64,000 bases of DNA from Bacilli bacterium (GTDB taxonomy: Bacteria > Bacillota_I > Bacilli_A > ML615J-28 > CAG-698), in contig JAFZWP010000001.1 of assembly GCA_017617065.1 (NCBI GenBank), positions 181,209 to 245,208 on the forward strand, written 5' to 3'. This document shows positions 34,571 through 45,002 of the stretch, one piece after another. Position numbers and translations under genes: made by a program. Under the pieces are notes generated by a model. The model saw only the letters and a list, made by a program, of their open reading frames with translations, was not told where the DNA came from and ran no database searches. How positions within the stretch are numbered: the stretch's first letter is position 1; each line of letters starts with the position of its first letter.

Positions 34571-37500
34571 TTAATATGCGTTAACTTTTTCTAGAATAAT
34601 ATATTTTGTAGCATCTTTTTCTAGTGTTCTTCTTTGAGCTCTACTTATATAATTGCTTCCTGCTCTAACTGACCAAATAATTTCTGTACCATAAGGAGCT
34701 GTATAACTTAAACTGCCTGTACCTTGTGCTAATAAGAAACCAGAAGTACTTGCAATTCTAATTTGAGCATCAGAAGGTGTTGAAATTATTGTAAGTGTAC
34801 ATTTTTGTTGAATCGGTTCATCATATTCAGAAGCTCTTTTAAACCCAGCGGATATTTCACCTTCGGTATTTTTATAATAAATTATAGTTCTGTGTTTAGC
34901 CGGTTGATTATTTGATTGTGCTACTAATTCAGTAACAACTGAAACAACTATACCATCAAATACAAAATCATTATTTACTTTTTTATATACATAGTCATTT
35001 ACAGATGGAGTACTGAATACAGTATAACAAACATCATTTGAACTAGCCCAACCAAAATAATATGTAGGTTTCATATATTGGATATGAGGATTAGAAGTTA
35101 CAATGATTTCTTCTCTGGATATAGGAGCACCTGTTGCAATACCAAATGTAGGTCTAGCATCTGCAGGTATTTTAATTGGCATACCATTATAGTTACCTTC
35201 ACTTGCATTTGTATCACCTTCATTACCAAAATAGAAGGATTCAATAATACTATGTATAAATACTACAGTTGATGCAATATTATAGAATTGTTCGATAAAG
35301 GTATTTACATAAGAACTAATATCAACTCCGACTGGAATCTTCATTTCTAGATCTACGTGATTTGTAGGATACCAAATAGAACCGCGTTCCCAATTCCAAT
35401 ATTCAACCCATTCTCCACCTACATCTTCAGTAATATATCCATAATCATAAGCAGCTTCTGTAATTTCTAAAGTATCTGCAATTGGACCGTAATCTATATC
35501 AGGATCTCCAGTTACCCAGAATTGTGGTGAATGAGGAGTACCTTCAGTAATAGTCATATAATCAATGGTATCTTCTTTATAATAACTGACTAAACCTTCA
35601 CCTTTACTTTCATCTACTAATTCAGCACGAGTATAGAAATCAATATAGCAACGATCCATATTCTTTTGTGAATTAACGGTAGATTCTATTTTTAGTTTAC
35701 CTCCAGTACCTGTTTGATAAGTAGCAGTTACATATGATTCATTAATTGCATTAGGACCAGTGTTAGGAGTAATTTCTCCATTTATTACGCCTGTTTCATT
35801 ATTTACTTCAGTTACTTTATATGTAAAGTTAGTACCTTCAGATGCTGTACCAGTAAATACCATGTTAGGTTTAAGCATAGTATGGTCAGTTTCTAATTGT
35901 ACTTGATAGATATAAGCTGAAGGAATAGATTCAATTGTAAGATAAGCCGAAGTATTACTATTTGCAGCCATCAATAAGTAACCAGTATTTATTATAGGAT
36001 AACCTTGAGTGGGTGTTATAGTAAAACTTATTGGGTCCGTTGTAGTATTTGCAGTTACTTCAAAATCAATATAAGGAGTTGTAAGATTGAAAGTTTGACC
36101 ATTTGGAACATGACTTGTATCACTTTGTGGATCAATTTCAAAAGAATAATTTTGTTTTATTCTATAAATCTTTACATAACCATTTGAACCATTTTCAGAC
36201 CATTCTTGTATTGTGGAAGTTCCACCTTGATTACCTGTACCAGATGTAGTACCACCGTTACCGCCTTGACCTCCAAATATTTCATTTGTTGCATTACCAC
36301 CATTACCACCTTTAGCAATGAAAGTTCCTGTTGGCGTAACTAATGCAGATGAACCACCACCTTGACCACCAACATTTGATACACTCACTTGAGATACTGC
36401 AGCTACAGATGTTCCTGTTCCTATTCTTCTACTAGCTGTACGTGCAGTTGATGCTTGAGTATTAACTCCAGAGGATACTGCAGTAGTTTGAGTTGTAGTA
36501 CTTGTAACGATTTGACCCATTTCACCTTGTTCATAACCATTACCAGCTTGTACAGCATCTGTTGTCATTCCTTTTGCATAAACCTTACCACCACCTTCAC
36601 CGACATAGTAAGTTACAATGGAATCTTCGGTTAATGTAAATTCATAAGATTTAGCTTCTCCAGCATAACCACTTGTTTGACCTGTGGCAGATGTTGAACC
36701 TGCACAACTACCAGAACCACCACCACCTGATAGTTTAACAAAATATTTACCTGGACCTAATGATAAGTTTTCTCCAATACCTTGTGATAAATCATAGATT
36801 AATTCATAATTATCTGGGCTACTTGTAACATCTGTGCTGCTTATTTTACCTTTTAGCTGCATATTAGAAGTAACAAGATATAATTTACTATCAATTATAT
36901 CTGTAATAGCTACATTTCCAGTTTCAATACTTGGTATAAATGAAGTTATATGACCTGCCCCATCATCACCTGTTACGCGTAAACTATATGTACCGCCAGA
37001 AGTTTGTAATTCTTGTCCAGCATGGCAATCTATATCATTGCTTATAGTCCAATTATATCTATATTGATTTGTTGGAGAAGTAATATTGAAATAACCTTCT
37101 AATCCACCTACTAATGGATATTCACCTGCTAATGCAACATAGCCGTCTGAATTTTGTTGTATATAACTTGTAATTGCACCAGTTTCTTCATCTACTCCAT
37201 CAACCAAAATACTTATATAACCATCAGCAGCTTTAAGATAATCATTTACAGCATATCCTGTACCTGGTCTAACTAATGTACTTGCATAGTTATACACAGT
37301 CTTTTTTGTTTTATCTTGTAATCCATATGGAGTAAATAATTGCTCCATATTAATTAGTTTAAGGTTATTTTGTAAAATATTAACTAAATTATATGAATAA
37401 CGTGTACCTACAACTCTATGGAATTCATTTAATTCTTCTAATAATTCACGACGCTGTTTAACATTTAAAGTTTTAATATTAGCATTAAATCCGAGTAATT

Positions 37501-38623
37501 TTAAAAGATTGTCAATATTTACAGAATCTACTTTATGGATATTACGCATATCTCTTAAACGTTGTATAGAGTCATTTAATTCATCTAATAACATACGTTG
37601 AAATATAAGTAAGATTTCAGGTATAAAAGTATATTTATTATCATATTCTGCTAAATATTTAGTAATTGAGGTATAACTAGGTACTTCTAAATAATACTTA
37701 TCTTTTTGATAACTGCTATATCTAAATTTTTGTGCAGTAATACATTTTAGTTCTTGTGATTCAAACGTATCATCCACTATAATTAATTGACCATAAGCAT
37801 CTGTTTCACGGATTATAAATCCAGGTCTTAGATTATCAATTAAGACTTTAGCTTGATCATTAAATGTAACTACAGTATCATATAAAATTGGAATTTTTTT
37901 ACTGTAATCATCGTATGGACCATAAGTTAAATAACCAGATTCTGTTACAAAATTTATTGCATCTGTATTACCAGTCTCAAATTTTATTATTTCAAAAGAT
38001 GATATTTCAATATTTGGAATATTTAATTTAATAGCATCCGCATGTGCTCCATCAGGAATGATTTTTTCAACAGCTAAAAATGATACTTTTTCACCATTAA
38101 TAAATATTGCTGTATTTTGTGCACTATATGTTAATGTTAATTCTATATTATCTAAATCAATTTGAGATATTTCTTGTGCAGAATAAACAGTACGTATAAA
38201 GCTAACACTACTTACATATACAATTACTTCAAAAAATCTATTAATATCATTTGTATATGCATAATTAAAAGATAATGTATTATTAGCAATGGTATATGCA
38301 TCCGCAGGTTGTAACTCACCATTAACAAATACTAAAATATATTTATTGGTTAGATTATTAAATGGCTTATCAGCTAAATCATATGGAGGTAATTCAACTC
38401 CTGCTTTGTTTAATTTTACGCTAAATTCATATGTATTTGCAATTCCATTATTATAAAAGATAGATACACTTTCTGTAGTATTTACATTTAAAGTAAGCAT
38501 ATGATTTTCTAATGCATACTTTGATTTAGAAATCGCTAATCCATCATTAAATCCAAGCGTTGCAATAGGTTTAGATTGAATTAGTAATGAACTTTCTACA
38601 AATATTTGATTAAAATCAGCCAT
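34571..38623 (-). CDS. Baseplate wedge protein, gp7/tail protein I-like, with glycine-rich insert
   Basis: 1350 residues. Around residues 330-430 it carries a tail-protein-I-like helical region (LLDELNDSIQRLRDM, LLKLLGFNANIKTLNVKQRR, YNLVNILQNN) that in P2 gpI and T4 gp7 relatives joins wedge arms. A GTGYAVNDYLKAADGY module lies near 455. Residues about 630-800 are strongly glycine-rich (KLSGGGGSGSCAG, GGNGGNATNEIFGGQGGNGG), a polyglycine adhesin-like domain. The C-terminus has a PEGA-like end (TIISTPSDAQIRI). Directly downstream of the gp6-like gene, sharing one base with its stop. Larger than T4 gp7 (1032). Confidence 0.65.
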   Translation of the reverse strand: MADFNQIFVESSLLIQSKPIATLGFNDGLAISKSKYALENHMLTLNVNTTESVSIFYNNGIANTYEFSVKLNKAGVELPPYDLADKPFNNLTNKYILVFVNGELQPADAYTIANNTLSFNYAYTNDINRFFEVIVYVSSVSFIRTVYSAQEISQIDLDNIELTLTYSAQNTAIFINGEKVSFLAVEKIIPDGAHADAIKLNIPNIEISSFEIIKFETGNTDAINFVTESGYLTYGPYDDYSKKIPILYDTVVTFNDQAKVLIDNLRPGFIIRETDAYGQLIIVDDTFESQELKCITAQKFRYSSYQKDKYYLEVPSYTSITKYLAEYDNKYTFIPEILLIFQRMLLDELNDSIQRLRDMRNIHKVDSVNIDNLLKLLGFNANIKTLNVKQRRELLEELNEFHRVVGTRYSYNLVNILQNNLKLINMEQLFTPYGLQDKTKKTVYNYASTLVRPGTGYAVNDYLKAADGYISILVDGVDEETGAITSYIQQNSDGYVALAGEYPLVGGLEGYFNITSPTNQYRYNWTISNDIDCHAGQELQTSGGTYSLRVTGDDGAGHITSFIPSIETGNVAITDIIDSKLYLVTSNMQLKGKISSTDVTSSPDNYELIYDLSQGIGENLSLGPGKYFVKLSGGGGSGSCAGSTSATGQTSGYAGEAKSYEFTLTEDSIVTYYVGEGGGKVYAKGMTTDAVQAGNGYEQGEMGQIVTSTTTQTTAVSSGVNTQASTARTASRRIGTGTSVAAVSQVSVSNVGGQGGGSSALVTPTGTFIAKGGNGGNATNEIFGGQGGNGGTTSGTGNQGGTSTIQEWSENGSNGYVKIYRIKQNYSFEIDPQSDTSHVPNGQTFNLTTPYIDFEVTANTTTDPISFTITPTQGYPIINTGYLLMAANSNTSAYLTIESIPSAYIYQVQLETDHTMLKPNMVFTGTASEGTNFTYKVTEVNNETGVINGEITPNTGPNAINESYVTATYQTGTGGKLKIESTVNSQKNMDRCYIDFYTRAELVDESKGEGLVSYYKEDTIDYMTITEGTPHSPQFWVTGDPDIDYGPIADTLEITEAAYDYGYITEDVGGEWVEYWNWERGSIWYPTNHVDLEMKIPVGVDISSYVNTFIEQFYNIASTVVFIHSIIESFYFGNEGDTNASEGNYNGMPIKIPADARPTFGIATGAPISREEIIVTSNPHIQYMKPTYYFGWASSNDVCYTVFSTPSVNDYVYKKVNNDFVFDGIVVSVVTELVAQSNNQPAKHRTIIYYKNTEGEISAGFKRASEYDEPIQQKCTLTIISTPSDAQIRIASTSGFLLAQGTGSLSYTAPYGTEIIWSVRAGSNYISRAQRRTLEKDATKYIILEKVNAY

Positions 38624-41600
38624 TATTTATACTCACTGTTAATAATATCATTTATAGTTAAGTTTTCTGCTGGTAACATTAATAATTCATATGGATTACT
38701 GTCAATGTTATCTAAAGGTGTAATTACATTAAATCTTTTAACACCTTCTACAGAATTTACTGCTTTCCAAATATCAGACACGTTTAATGTATTACCAATT
38801 GAATAAGGTTGTAGATCAAACAAATGATTAATTGCTGTAATTATGTTATTTTTTACAGTTTGATAATTTGTTACATTTTCATACTCAACATTTAATTCAA
38901 TCATAACATTTTTAATATGAGGTTGTCTGAATTCAAGATAAGTAGTAAAATGATTATATTTGTTAATTATAGGTAAATCAGATGCTTGAATATCTGAATT
39001 TGTATAGAAATTACCGGTATAACTACAATATACATTTACTGTGCTATTAGAAGTAATACTAATAGTTCCACCTGTACCACCTCCTGTAATGGTTGTAACA
39101 GGAGAATTAGTTATATTAATACTACTTTTTCCGCGTAATACAGTTGATGGGTATCCACCATCAGTTTGTAAACTAATACCAAAACTTTGTGTAGATATAT
39201 TTACAATTTGGATAGTAAACATATAAGTAATATTATCACTTAAAATACTATATGTTAGAGAATTACCTGTACGATAACCATTAGTTTCAGTAATACCACT
39301 TAAGTTTATATTATATTCATAATATTGCATGCTATCTGGTAAACCGATAAACTTAGTATTAGCCGCAGATTCATAATATCTACTTGATGCACCCGTTCCA
39401 GTTGATCTATATGTTTTATCATTGTATAAAGTTAATTCAGGAGTGCTTGTAATTTTAAAGTTTGGTAAATTCGTAGTAATAAGAACAGGGTTACTTTCAT
39501 CTGTCATATCAAATGCAAATACTTCACCTTCACGTGTTTCTGTTGTATCAGGATTGTAATATCTGATTTGATTATTTGGGAATACCTCTAAAATTGAGCC
39601 ATCATCATCTACTTCAGTTACCAAAAATTCGATAACACCTGGTCTAGTAGATAAAGTATTATAATAAGTTGTTGGGCCACCCTCTAATTGAAAATCAGAA
39701 GCGAGTGTAAATTTAGCATGTTCACCAATTCCTGTATAGCTACCTATATCCATATCCATTTCTGTAGCAGAAGATAGATTTATGTTACCATATTTATCTG
39801 GTCCAATGAATTCTGCAGCAGTAATAGCTCCGTTTTCATCAACATTGGTTATTTTTGCTTTTTTACCTTCTATTGTAAATACTTCGCCGTTTGTATAATT
39901 TGAACCACCTGTAACAATATTTAACTTATGATAGTAATAAGGTAAAAAGATTTTATCTCCTTCTTTAAATGTATTATTACCACTTGGATCAGTTATAGTT
40001 ATATTTACAGTATGTGTAGAGTTATCTTTTACAGTATATATATTTGCACTAGAACTTGTAATAGTTGTACCAGCTTCGTCTTCTAACCAAGAATATGTTA
40101 AAGGAGTAACTAATGGTGTAGTATAGCCAGTTATAGCGTTACTTTTTGTTGTTACAGGTAAATTTAGTATGATACTATTATTATCTGTATAATTAATAGT
40201 AGAGGAAGAGCTTTTTGTCAATGCTTTAATTTTACCTAAAGATACTTGTCTTGGACTAAGTACAGAACTATCATGTAAAGAATAAATTTCTATTAAGTAA
40301 TGATCATAGCTTACCCAGTCATATAAAGTACCAGAAAGAATTACACGTTTGCCTTCATTACCACCTTCTGGATATACTTCGGTGAAAGTTAATGTATTAC
40401 CGGAAATATAATATTTATCACTTGGTACAGTTTCACCATCTATCTTTAAGATATATTTGAAGTTATCATTAATTAATTCATTTATTACAAAAGTAGTAAT
40501 ACTTTCTTCTGCACATTGTGCTGATAAATCTTCTTCTTGAGTTACACTGGAACCTGGATCATATATATTAGTAGTATACCAATCAGAATAACCACCCAAA
40601 CTTAATTCAGAATCAATAGTTTGAATACCAGTTAATTTAGTCCAAATGCTGCTATTTTTAACATTTTCATAATATGCATCATTGTTTTGATCTGGAATAA
40701 TATTATTTGTTCCATAAATTGCAAATTTGTGCATAAATTGGCGATAACCATCTGTAGTTTTAGGTGCTTTAAATGAGAATGCAGTTAAGCTTGTTCTTTC
40801 TGCAAAATCTAATTTAATTTGAAAAGGATTATCAAAGTTAATAATCATTGGTTGATTATTATTGTCTTCACCCGAGCTTTGGTAGTCTTCATTATCTTCA
40901 TAGATTAATAATCTTTTTAATTCTTCACTACTATCAAAAGCTTGATTTACTCCCATTGTAAATGTCAAATCGGGTAAATCATTTGTTGGGAATACTACTG
41001 TTTCTAAATCTTCAATTGAGGTATTAATACTTGGGTCGCAAGTTAAAATACCAGAACCTAAATTATCACGATATTTTAATGTAATTGCATTTCCATTTAT
41101 ATCATAAGAAGAAATATCTACGATATATGAACCTAAGAATCCACGAGCCCCTGTAACATTACCTTCGATAGTATAGAATTTTTGTGTATTATTGATTTCG
41201 ATAGGACTTAATTCTAAAGACATAACAGGTTGAAGATCATATTTTTGAATAGATTTAATACCTGTGTAATAAACCATATTCATCATGATTTTATCATAAC
41301 CACCTTGAATAGCAGCTTCTTCGTATTCACCCCAAACATTAGTAGTTAAATATCCACATTTATTTAATAACATAGATTTATAATCGTTTCTTCTAACAGC
41401 TCGGTTACCAGAAGCAAATACATAAGGTGAAGATTCGCGTAAAGTAGTAGTATCTTGTGTATCAAATCCACCAGAGGCAGTTGTAAGTGCTGTAATATCT
41501 ACTGTTAATCTTTCACGTTTATTATCGATAGTTGTATAATAAATAGGTGTAACTAGATCAATTTTAAGATCGGTATCGTTTAAATTACCATTTGCACCTT

Positions 41601-42330
41601 CATTAGCTACATATTCAATTTTAATTACTTTACCTTTTGCAGGTACTAAGCCATTTGAATTATTACCAAATTTTACATAGGTTCTACCATCTGGATCGGT
41701 ACGTATTACACATACTTCTGATTTTGCACTTTCTGAAGTTTCTGTAACAACATATGGTAAGAATGAATCAGTAATATCCCATTTTACACCATCTACATAT
41801 ACATTAACCATTTCTGTATTGCATTTAAAATCATCACAGAAATAAATCTTTTCACCAGAAACACCCAATGCAGTTTGTTCATGTGTTAATAATACACCTT
41901 GGATTAATTTAACATTTGTTAATGTTTTTGTAGATAATGGAAAGACAAGGGTTTGTGGGTTAAAGAAATTTAAACTTTCTACTGTAAATTTTGATCCAGC
42001 TGGGATAGTTAAATTTTCAATACCAGTTAAATTTGTACGAGTAATATTGCAATAAACTTGTGCTGAAATATTTCCATGAATACGATTACCTAAAGTTTCA
42101 GCTAATTGGTAAATACCAGCTTCTGAATATGCTGTATTTGTATATGCATTTGCCATAGCAGAGACTAATTGATATTGCAACATAGAACCATAAGAAGCTA
42201 ATACATTAACTAAGCTAGTTGCTGTATCAGAAGGATAAATAGCTTGGAATGTAGGAGATTCATTATTTAATTGTTCAGTAATCGCTGATTGTAATGAGTT
42301 ATAATCATAAACTATACTATCAAGTTTCAT
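38623..42330 (-). CDS. 6: Baseplate wedge protein, gp6/baseplate J-like
   Basis: 1235 residues, nearly twice T4 gp6 (660). The N-terminal 350 residues match the baseplate J/gp6 family: AIYPSDTATSLVNVLASYGS, an AGIYQLAETLGNR segment, NLTIPAGSKFTVES and a GEKIYFCDDFK to VRRNDYKSMLLNKCGYL stretch. The C-terminal 100 residues (EFRQPHIKNVMIELNVEYEN to NTLNVSDIWKAVNSVEGVKR) are the usual gp6 end. The middle 600 residues hold inserted beta domains, including a GGSNYTNGEVFTIEG module shared with the gp7-like protein. Forms the inner ring of the baseplate that controls sheath contraction. Confidence 0.82.
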   Translation of the reverse strand: MKLDSIVYDYNSLQSAITEQLNNESPTFQAIYPSDTATSLVNVLASYGSMLQYQLVSAMANAYTNTAYSEAGIYQLAETLGNRIHGNISAQVYCNITRTNLTGIENLTIPAGSKFTVESLNFFNPQTLVFPLSTKTLTNVKLIQGVLLTHEQTALGVSGEKIYFCDDFKCNTEMVNVYVDGVKWDITDSFLPYVVTETSESAKSEVCVIRTDPDGRTYVKFGNNSNGLVPAKGKVIKIEYVANEGANGNLNDTDLKIDLVTPIYYTTIDNKRERLTVDITALTTASGGFDTQDTTTLRESSPYVFASGNRAVRRNDYKSMLLNKCGYLTTNVWGEYEEAAIQGGYDKIMMNMVYYTGIKSIQKYDLQPVMSLELSPIEINNTQKFYTIEGNVTGARGFLGSYIVDISSYDINGNAITLKYRDNLGSGILTCDPSINTSIEDLETVVFPTNDLPDLTFTMGVNQAFDSSEELKRLLIYEDNEDYQSSGEDNNNQPMIINFDNPFQIKLDFAERTSLTAFSFKAPKTTDGYRQFMHKFAIYGTNNIIPDQNNDAYYENVKNSSIWTKLTGIQTIDSELSLGGYSDWYTTNIYDPGSSVTQEEDLSAQCAEESITTFVINELINDNFKYILKIDGETVPSDKYYISGNTLTFTEVYPEGGNEGKRVILSGTLYDWVSYDHYLIEIYSLHDSSVLSPRQVSLGKIKALTKSSSSTINYTDNNSIILNLPVTTKSNAITGYTTPLVTPLTYSWLEDEAGTTITSSSANIYTVKDNSTHTVNITITDPSGNNTFKEGDKIFLPYYYHKLNIVTGGSNYTNGEVFTIEGKKAKITNVDENGAITAAEFIGPDKYGNINLSSATEMDMDIGSYTGIGEHAKFTLASDFQLEGGPTTYYNTLSTRPGVIEFLVTEVDDDGSILEVFPNNQIRYYNPDTTETREGEVFAFDMTDESNPVLITTNLPNFKITSTPELTLYNDKTYRSTGTGASSRYYESAANTKFIGLPDSMQYYEYNINLSGITETNGYRTGNSLTYSILSDNITYMFTIQIVNISTQSFGISLQTDGGYPSTVLRGKSSINITNSPVTTITGGGTGGTISITSNSTVNVYCSYTGNFYTNSDIQASDLPIINKYNHFTTYLEFRQPHIKNVMIELNVEYENVTNYQTVKNNIITAINHLFDLQPYSIGNTLNVSDIWKAVNSVEGVKRFNVITPLDNIDSNPYELLMLPAENLTINDIINSEYK

Positions 42331-42336
42331 AGGAAA

Positions 42337-42747
42337 TTACTCTTTTGTTAATGTTGTAGATACATTTGTTATTACGTTATTATATTGAGGGATTCTAAAA
42401 ACACAACCTACTTGGTATGTATTATTATCTAATTTAGTTACGGTAATATCTGCTGGAGAAAGTGTTACGCGTGGTTCATAATTTGTAATATCCATATATA
42501 ATAACATTTGAATATCGTGTGCAGAGACATTTGTTTTAAATAAAAGATTGTATAAGCTACAACCATAGTCTCTATCGAATGGATTATGACCCTTTGGAGT
42601 GTTTAAAAAGCGCTCTAGGCCTGCTCTAATAGATCTTACACCATCTACTGTCGATTTTAATTCATTATCGCCGGATTGTGCATTAATAAATCCGGCAGCG
42701 TCGATAGAATTACCAGTAAATTTTGTATTTAAATCATTATATGCCAT
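42337..42747 (-). CDS. 25: Baseplate wedge protein gp25-like
   Basis: 136 residues of the gp25/W-like lysozyme-fold family that attaches the wedge to the tube and sheath. Conserved core: VDGVRSIRAGLERFLNTPKG, then HNPFDRDYGCSLYNLLF and a final strand pair. A TTG nine codons upstream is also in frame, but the ATG at 42747 gives the start MAYNDLNTKF usual for the family. Promoter motif 34-46 bases upstream. The gene heads a long late unit (gp25, gp6, gp7, spanins, BspA-like protein). Confidence 0.85.
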   Translation of the reverse strand: MAYNDLNTKFTGNSIDAAGFINAQSGDNELKSTVDGVRSIRAGLERFLNTPKGHNPFDRDYGCSLYNLLFKTNVSAHDIQMLLYMDITNYEPRVTLSPADITVTKLDNNTYQVGCVFRIPQYNNVITNVSTTLTKE

Positions 42748-42780
42748 GGTTTTTATAAAGGGGATTGTTAACAAATCTTT

Positions 42781-42793
42781 ATAAAATAGAACT
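42781..42793 (-). promoter_or_regulatory. Phage promoter motif for the baseplate wedge unit
   Basis: On the - strand AGTTCTATTTTAT, upstream of the gp25-like gene and in front of an 11 kb unit. Confidence 0.62.
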
Positions 42794-42837
42794 TGTTATT
42801 TATAGAAAAATTATTAATAAATAGATAAATTTATAAC

Positions 42838-43143
42838 TTATGTTGTAGGTGCAGCATCTTGGATAGCTTGATAAATGGAAGAAGCAATATCTGAAGGTTT
42901 TGGTATTTCTGGAGGATCTTTTTTTATAGCATCATTAATTGGTTTTTTAACAGCCACTAATAATTTATCTGCCATTTCATTAACAGCATCAGCTGCTTCT
43001 TTTGTATAATCATCTATTTGTTTTGCTACTTCTTTTAAAGTATTCTTTATGGAAGAATCAGAGGGCATAGAAGGAGATGACATTTTAGCAACAATGCCTG
43101 CTCCCATGTCTGCCATTAATTTTAAACCTTTAGCTAAAGACAT
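42838..43143 (-). CDS. Unknown 101-residue helical protein in the baseplate cluster
   Basis: Helical, alanine- and lysine-rich protein (MSLAKGLKLMADMGAGIVAK, VAKQIDDYTKEAADAVNEMA) ending in a proline-rich stretch (DPPEIPKPSD) and a short helix. No family recognised. It lies six bases after the spike gene on the same strand, so a role in spike or hub assembly is possible. Last gene of the tube-to-spike unit. Confidence 0.55.
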   Translation of the reverse strand: MSLAKGLKLMADMGAGIVAKMSSPSMPSDSSIKNTLKEVAKQIDDYTKEAADAVNEMADKLLVAVKKPINDAIKKDPPEIPKPSDIASSIYQAIQDAAPTT

Positions 43144-43149
43144 AATAAA

Positions 43150-43857
43150 TTAGCCTTGACCTGTACCTGTTGAGCTTGGTCCTGGGAATACACCCGGATG
43201 AGTATGTGTAAGCATACCAACAGAACCACCTCCTGCTTTAACATCAGCTTGACCAGTAACTAATCCTGTAACATCTAATGTACTTTTCATAGTAGTAGCT
43301 CCGGTTACATCCAATGTACCATCAATATTAACATTGCCTTTGATGTTATTAGTAGGTGCAGTAATATTTGTTGAATTTGCAGTTAAATTTACATTACCAT
43401 TTACAGTAATTGTCATTTCTTTAACTTTATCAATATTAATAGTGCCTTCCCAAATTAATTCTAATAGCTTTTTGATTTTATCTAATTTAATATAGTTGCC
43501 ATTTTTATCATAAATACCATAGCAATTTAAATAATCATCATTGGTTGGTGTAGAATCAGTTTTCTTATATAAGCAGCCTAAATATACTAAAGAATTAATA
43601 TTATCACCTACTGCAAGTACTAATACTTTACTATCTACTTCTGGTACACTGTGTGATATAGATGAGCTGTCCATTCCCATAAAGCTAGAATCTACTTTAG
43701 CTGCCCAAGGTAGATTTTCATCTTTATCTATAGTATCGTGTAGATGATTTATTCTTACTTTTACACGATAATTATTTGTAGGATCTTTATTATCTACTAC
43801 AGTACCAATAAAGAAAGGATTTTCAAAATGCTCATCTGTTTTGAAAAACGGTTTCAT
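43150..43857 (-). CDS. Baseplate central spike, gp5/gpV-like
   Basis: 235 residues. Residues 12-100 form an OB-fold like gp5/VgrG/gpV (FFIGTVVDNKDPTNNYRVKV, VLVLAVGDN, VYLGCLY). Residues about 150-210 are a triple beta-helix type repeat (VNLTANSTNITAPTNNI, DGTLDVTGATTMKSTLDVTG). The C-terminus carries the THTHPG tip motif (H218, H220) that binds metal at the apex in P2-type spikes. There is no lysozyme domain between, unlike T4 gp5; a separate lysozyme-like gene at 51274 may substitute. Overlaps the hub gene stop by one base. Confidence 0.85.
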   Translation of the reverse strand: MKPFFKTDEHFENPFFIGTVVDNKDPTNNYRVKVRINHLHDTIDKDENLPWAAKVDSSFMGMDSSSISHSVPEVDSKVLVLAVGDNINSLVYLGCLYKKTDSTPTNDDYLNCYGIYDKNGNYIKLDKIKKLLELIWEGTINIDKVKEMTITVNGNVNLTANSTNITAPTNNIKGNVNIDGTLDVTGATTMKSTLDVTGLVTGQADVKAGGGSVGMLTHTHPGVFPGPSSTGTGQG

Positions 43858-45002
43858 TAGTATACCTCACGCGATGTAGTACCATTTAGTCCTTGCATTA
43901 CTAATTGTAAATTACAAGTGATTGCTTTAGTATCGAACTTTATTTTTATAGCACAGATAGAGAAAATTCCAGAAACTAATTGGATACGATTTTCAATATC
44001 TTGTGAATCTGTAAAATTAAATCTAACAATTTGGCCTAATCTATATGGCATAAAATATGAACAAGCTACATTAACATAAGTAGAATATGTAGATAAAATA
44101 CGTGAATTTTGTTTTTTAGCTTTCCAGTAATTTTTATGAAAGTTACCTACATCAAATGGATACCAGCTTTCAGCTAAACCATCTGATAGTTCTTTACTAA
44201 TATTAATTAAATTACTTTCTGCGATTACTTTTTTTGCAGTTACTTCTTTCCAATCATACTCTAATAAATCGAAATAATGATCTCCGCCACCATATCCACC
44301 GTTTATTAAGTTTTCATAACCAGATTGTACTGATACACTAGCTTGTGTATATCCATAAGCTTTTTCTTTTGGATCTGGACGTGGTAATTGTATAAATGTA
44401 CCAATATTATTAGATCTTGTTCTAAAAAGTGTAGTTAAATTTTTATAAAGTAATATTTTATGGCGGTCTAAACACCAAAACATTGCAGAAGTTTCATCTG
44501 CCCAGCCATGCGTAGCTGTTTTCATTAAGAATTGATATAGATTATTCTCACCTGCAACCCATAACTGCTCATCATTAGTATCATCTACATCACATTCTAA
44601 ACCTGCCATTGCAGCAGCATTTCTAAATAAATCTGCACTTGTACTATATTGATTATATGGATTGCCATCTTTATAACCATCGTAGAAGTTTATAATACCA
44701 TCAATATCTACTTTAACAAAGTCTTGGTTTATTTCTATTTTGGTTAAATTAAAAACACGGAATTTCATACTTTCGTATAAATTCATATCATCATTTTTAA
44801 TTTCAATTAAAAAGATTGTACCATCAACTATAGATCTTTCATCTAACCAACCAACAGGAATACTTAGCTTTAATTTACAAGTAGGTACTGGGTTACAGAT
44901 GGCTTCTGTAATTTCACCACCTAAAAACATAACCCCGGGAGCTTCAAATATATTAAGCCCATCTACATATATATTTAATTCATATTCATCTTGTACTTGC
45001 AT
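43857..45002 (-). CDS. Baseplate hub protein, gp27/gpD-like
   Basis: 381 residues. Between the gp53-like gene and the spike gene, joined to both by one-base TAATG overlaps. Beta-rich N-terminal half (YELNIYVDGLNIFEAPG, KLKLSIPVGWLDERS) and a later region with FMPYRLGQIVRFNF near residue 320 fit the two tube-like barrels of gp27-type hub proteins. A WADETSAMFWCLD segment and conserved tryptophans are visible in the middle. The identification combines weak family resemblance with strong position. Confidence 0.68.
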   Translation of the reverse strand: MQVQDEYELNIYVDGLNIFEAPGVMFLGGEITEAICNPVPTCKLKLSIPVGWLDERSIVDGTIFLIEIKNDDMNLYESMKFRVFNLTKIEINQDFVKVDIDGIINFYDGYKDGNPYNQYSTSADLFRNAAAMAGLECDVDDTNDEQLWVAGENNLYQFLMKTATHGWADETSAMFWCLDRHKILLYKNLTTLFRTRSNNIGTFIQLPRPDPKEKAYGYTQASVSVQSGYENLINGGYGGGDHYFDLLEYDWKEVTAKKVIAESNLINISKELSDGLAESWYPFDVGNFHKNYWKAKKQNSRILSTYSTYVNVACSYFMPYRLGQIVRFNFTDSQDIENRIQLVSGIFSICAIKIKFDTKAITCNLQLVMQGLNGTTSREVY

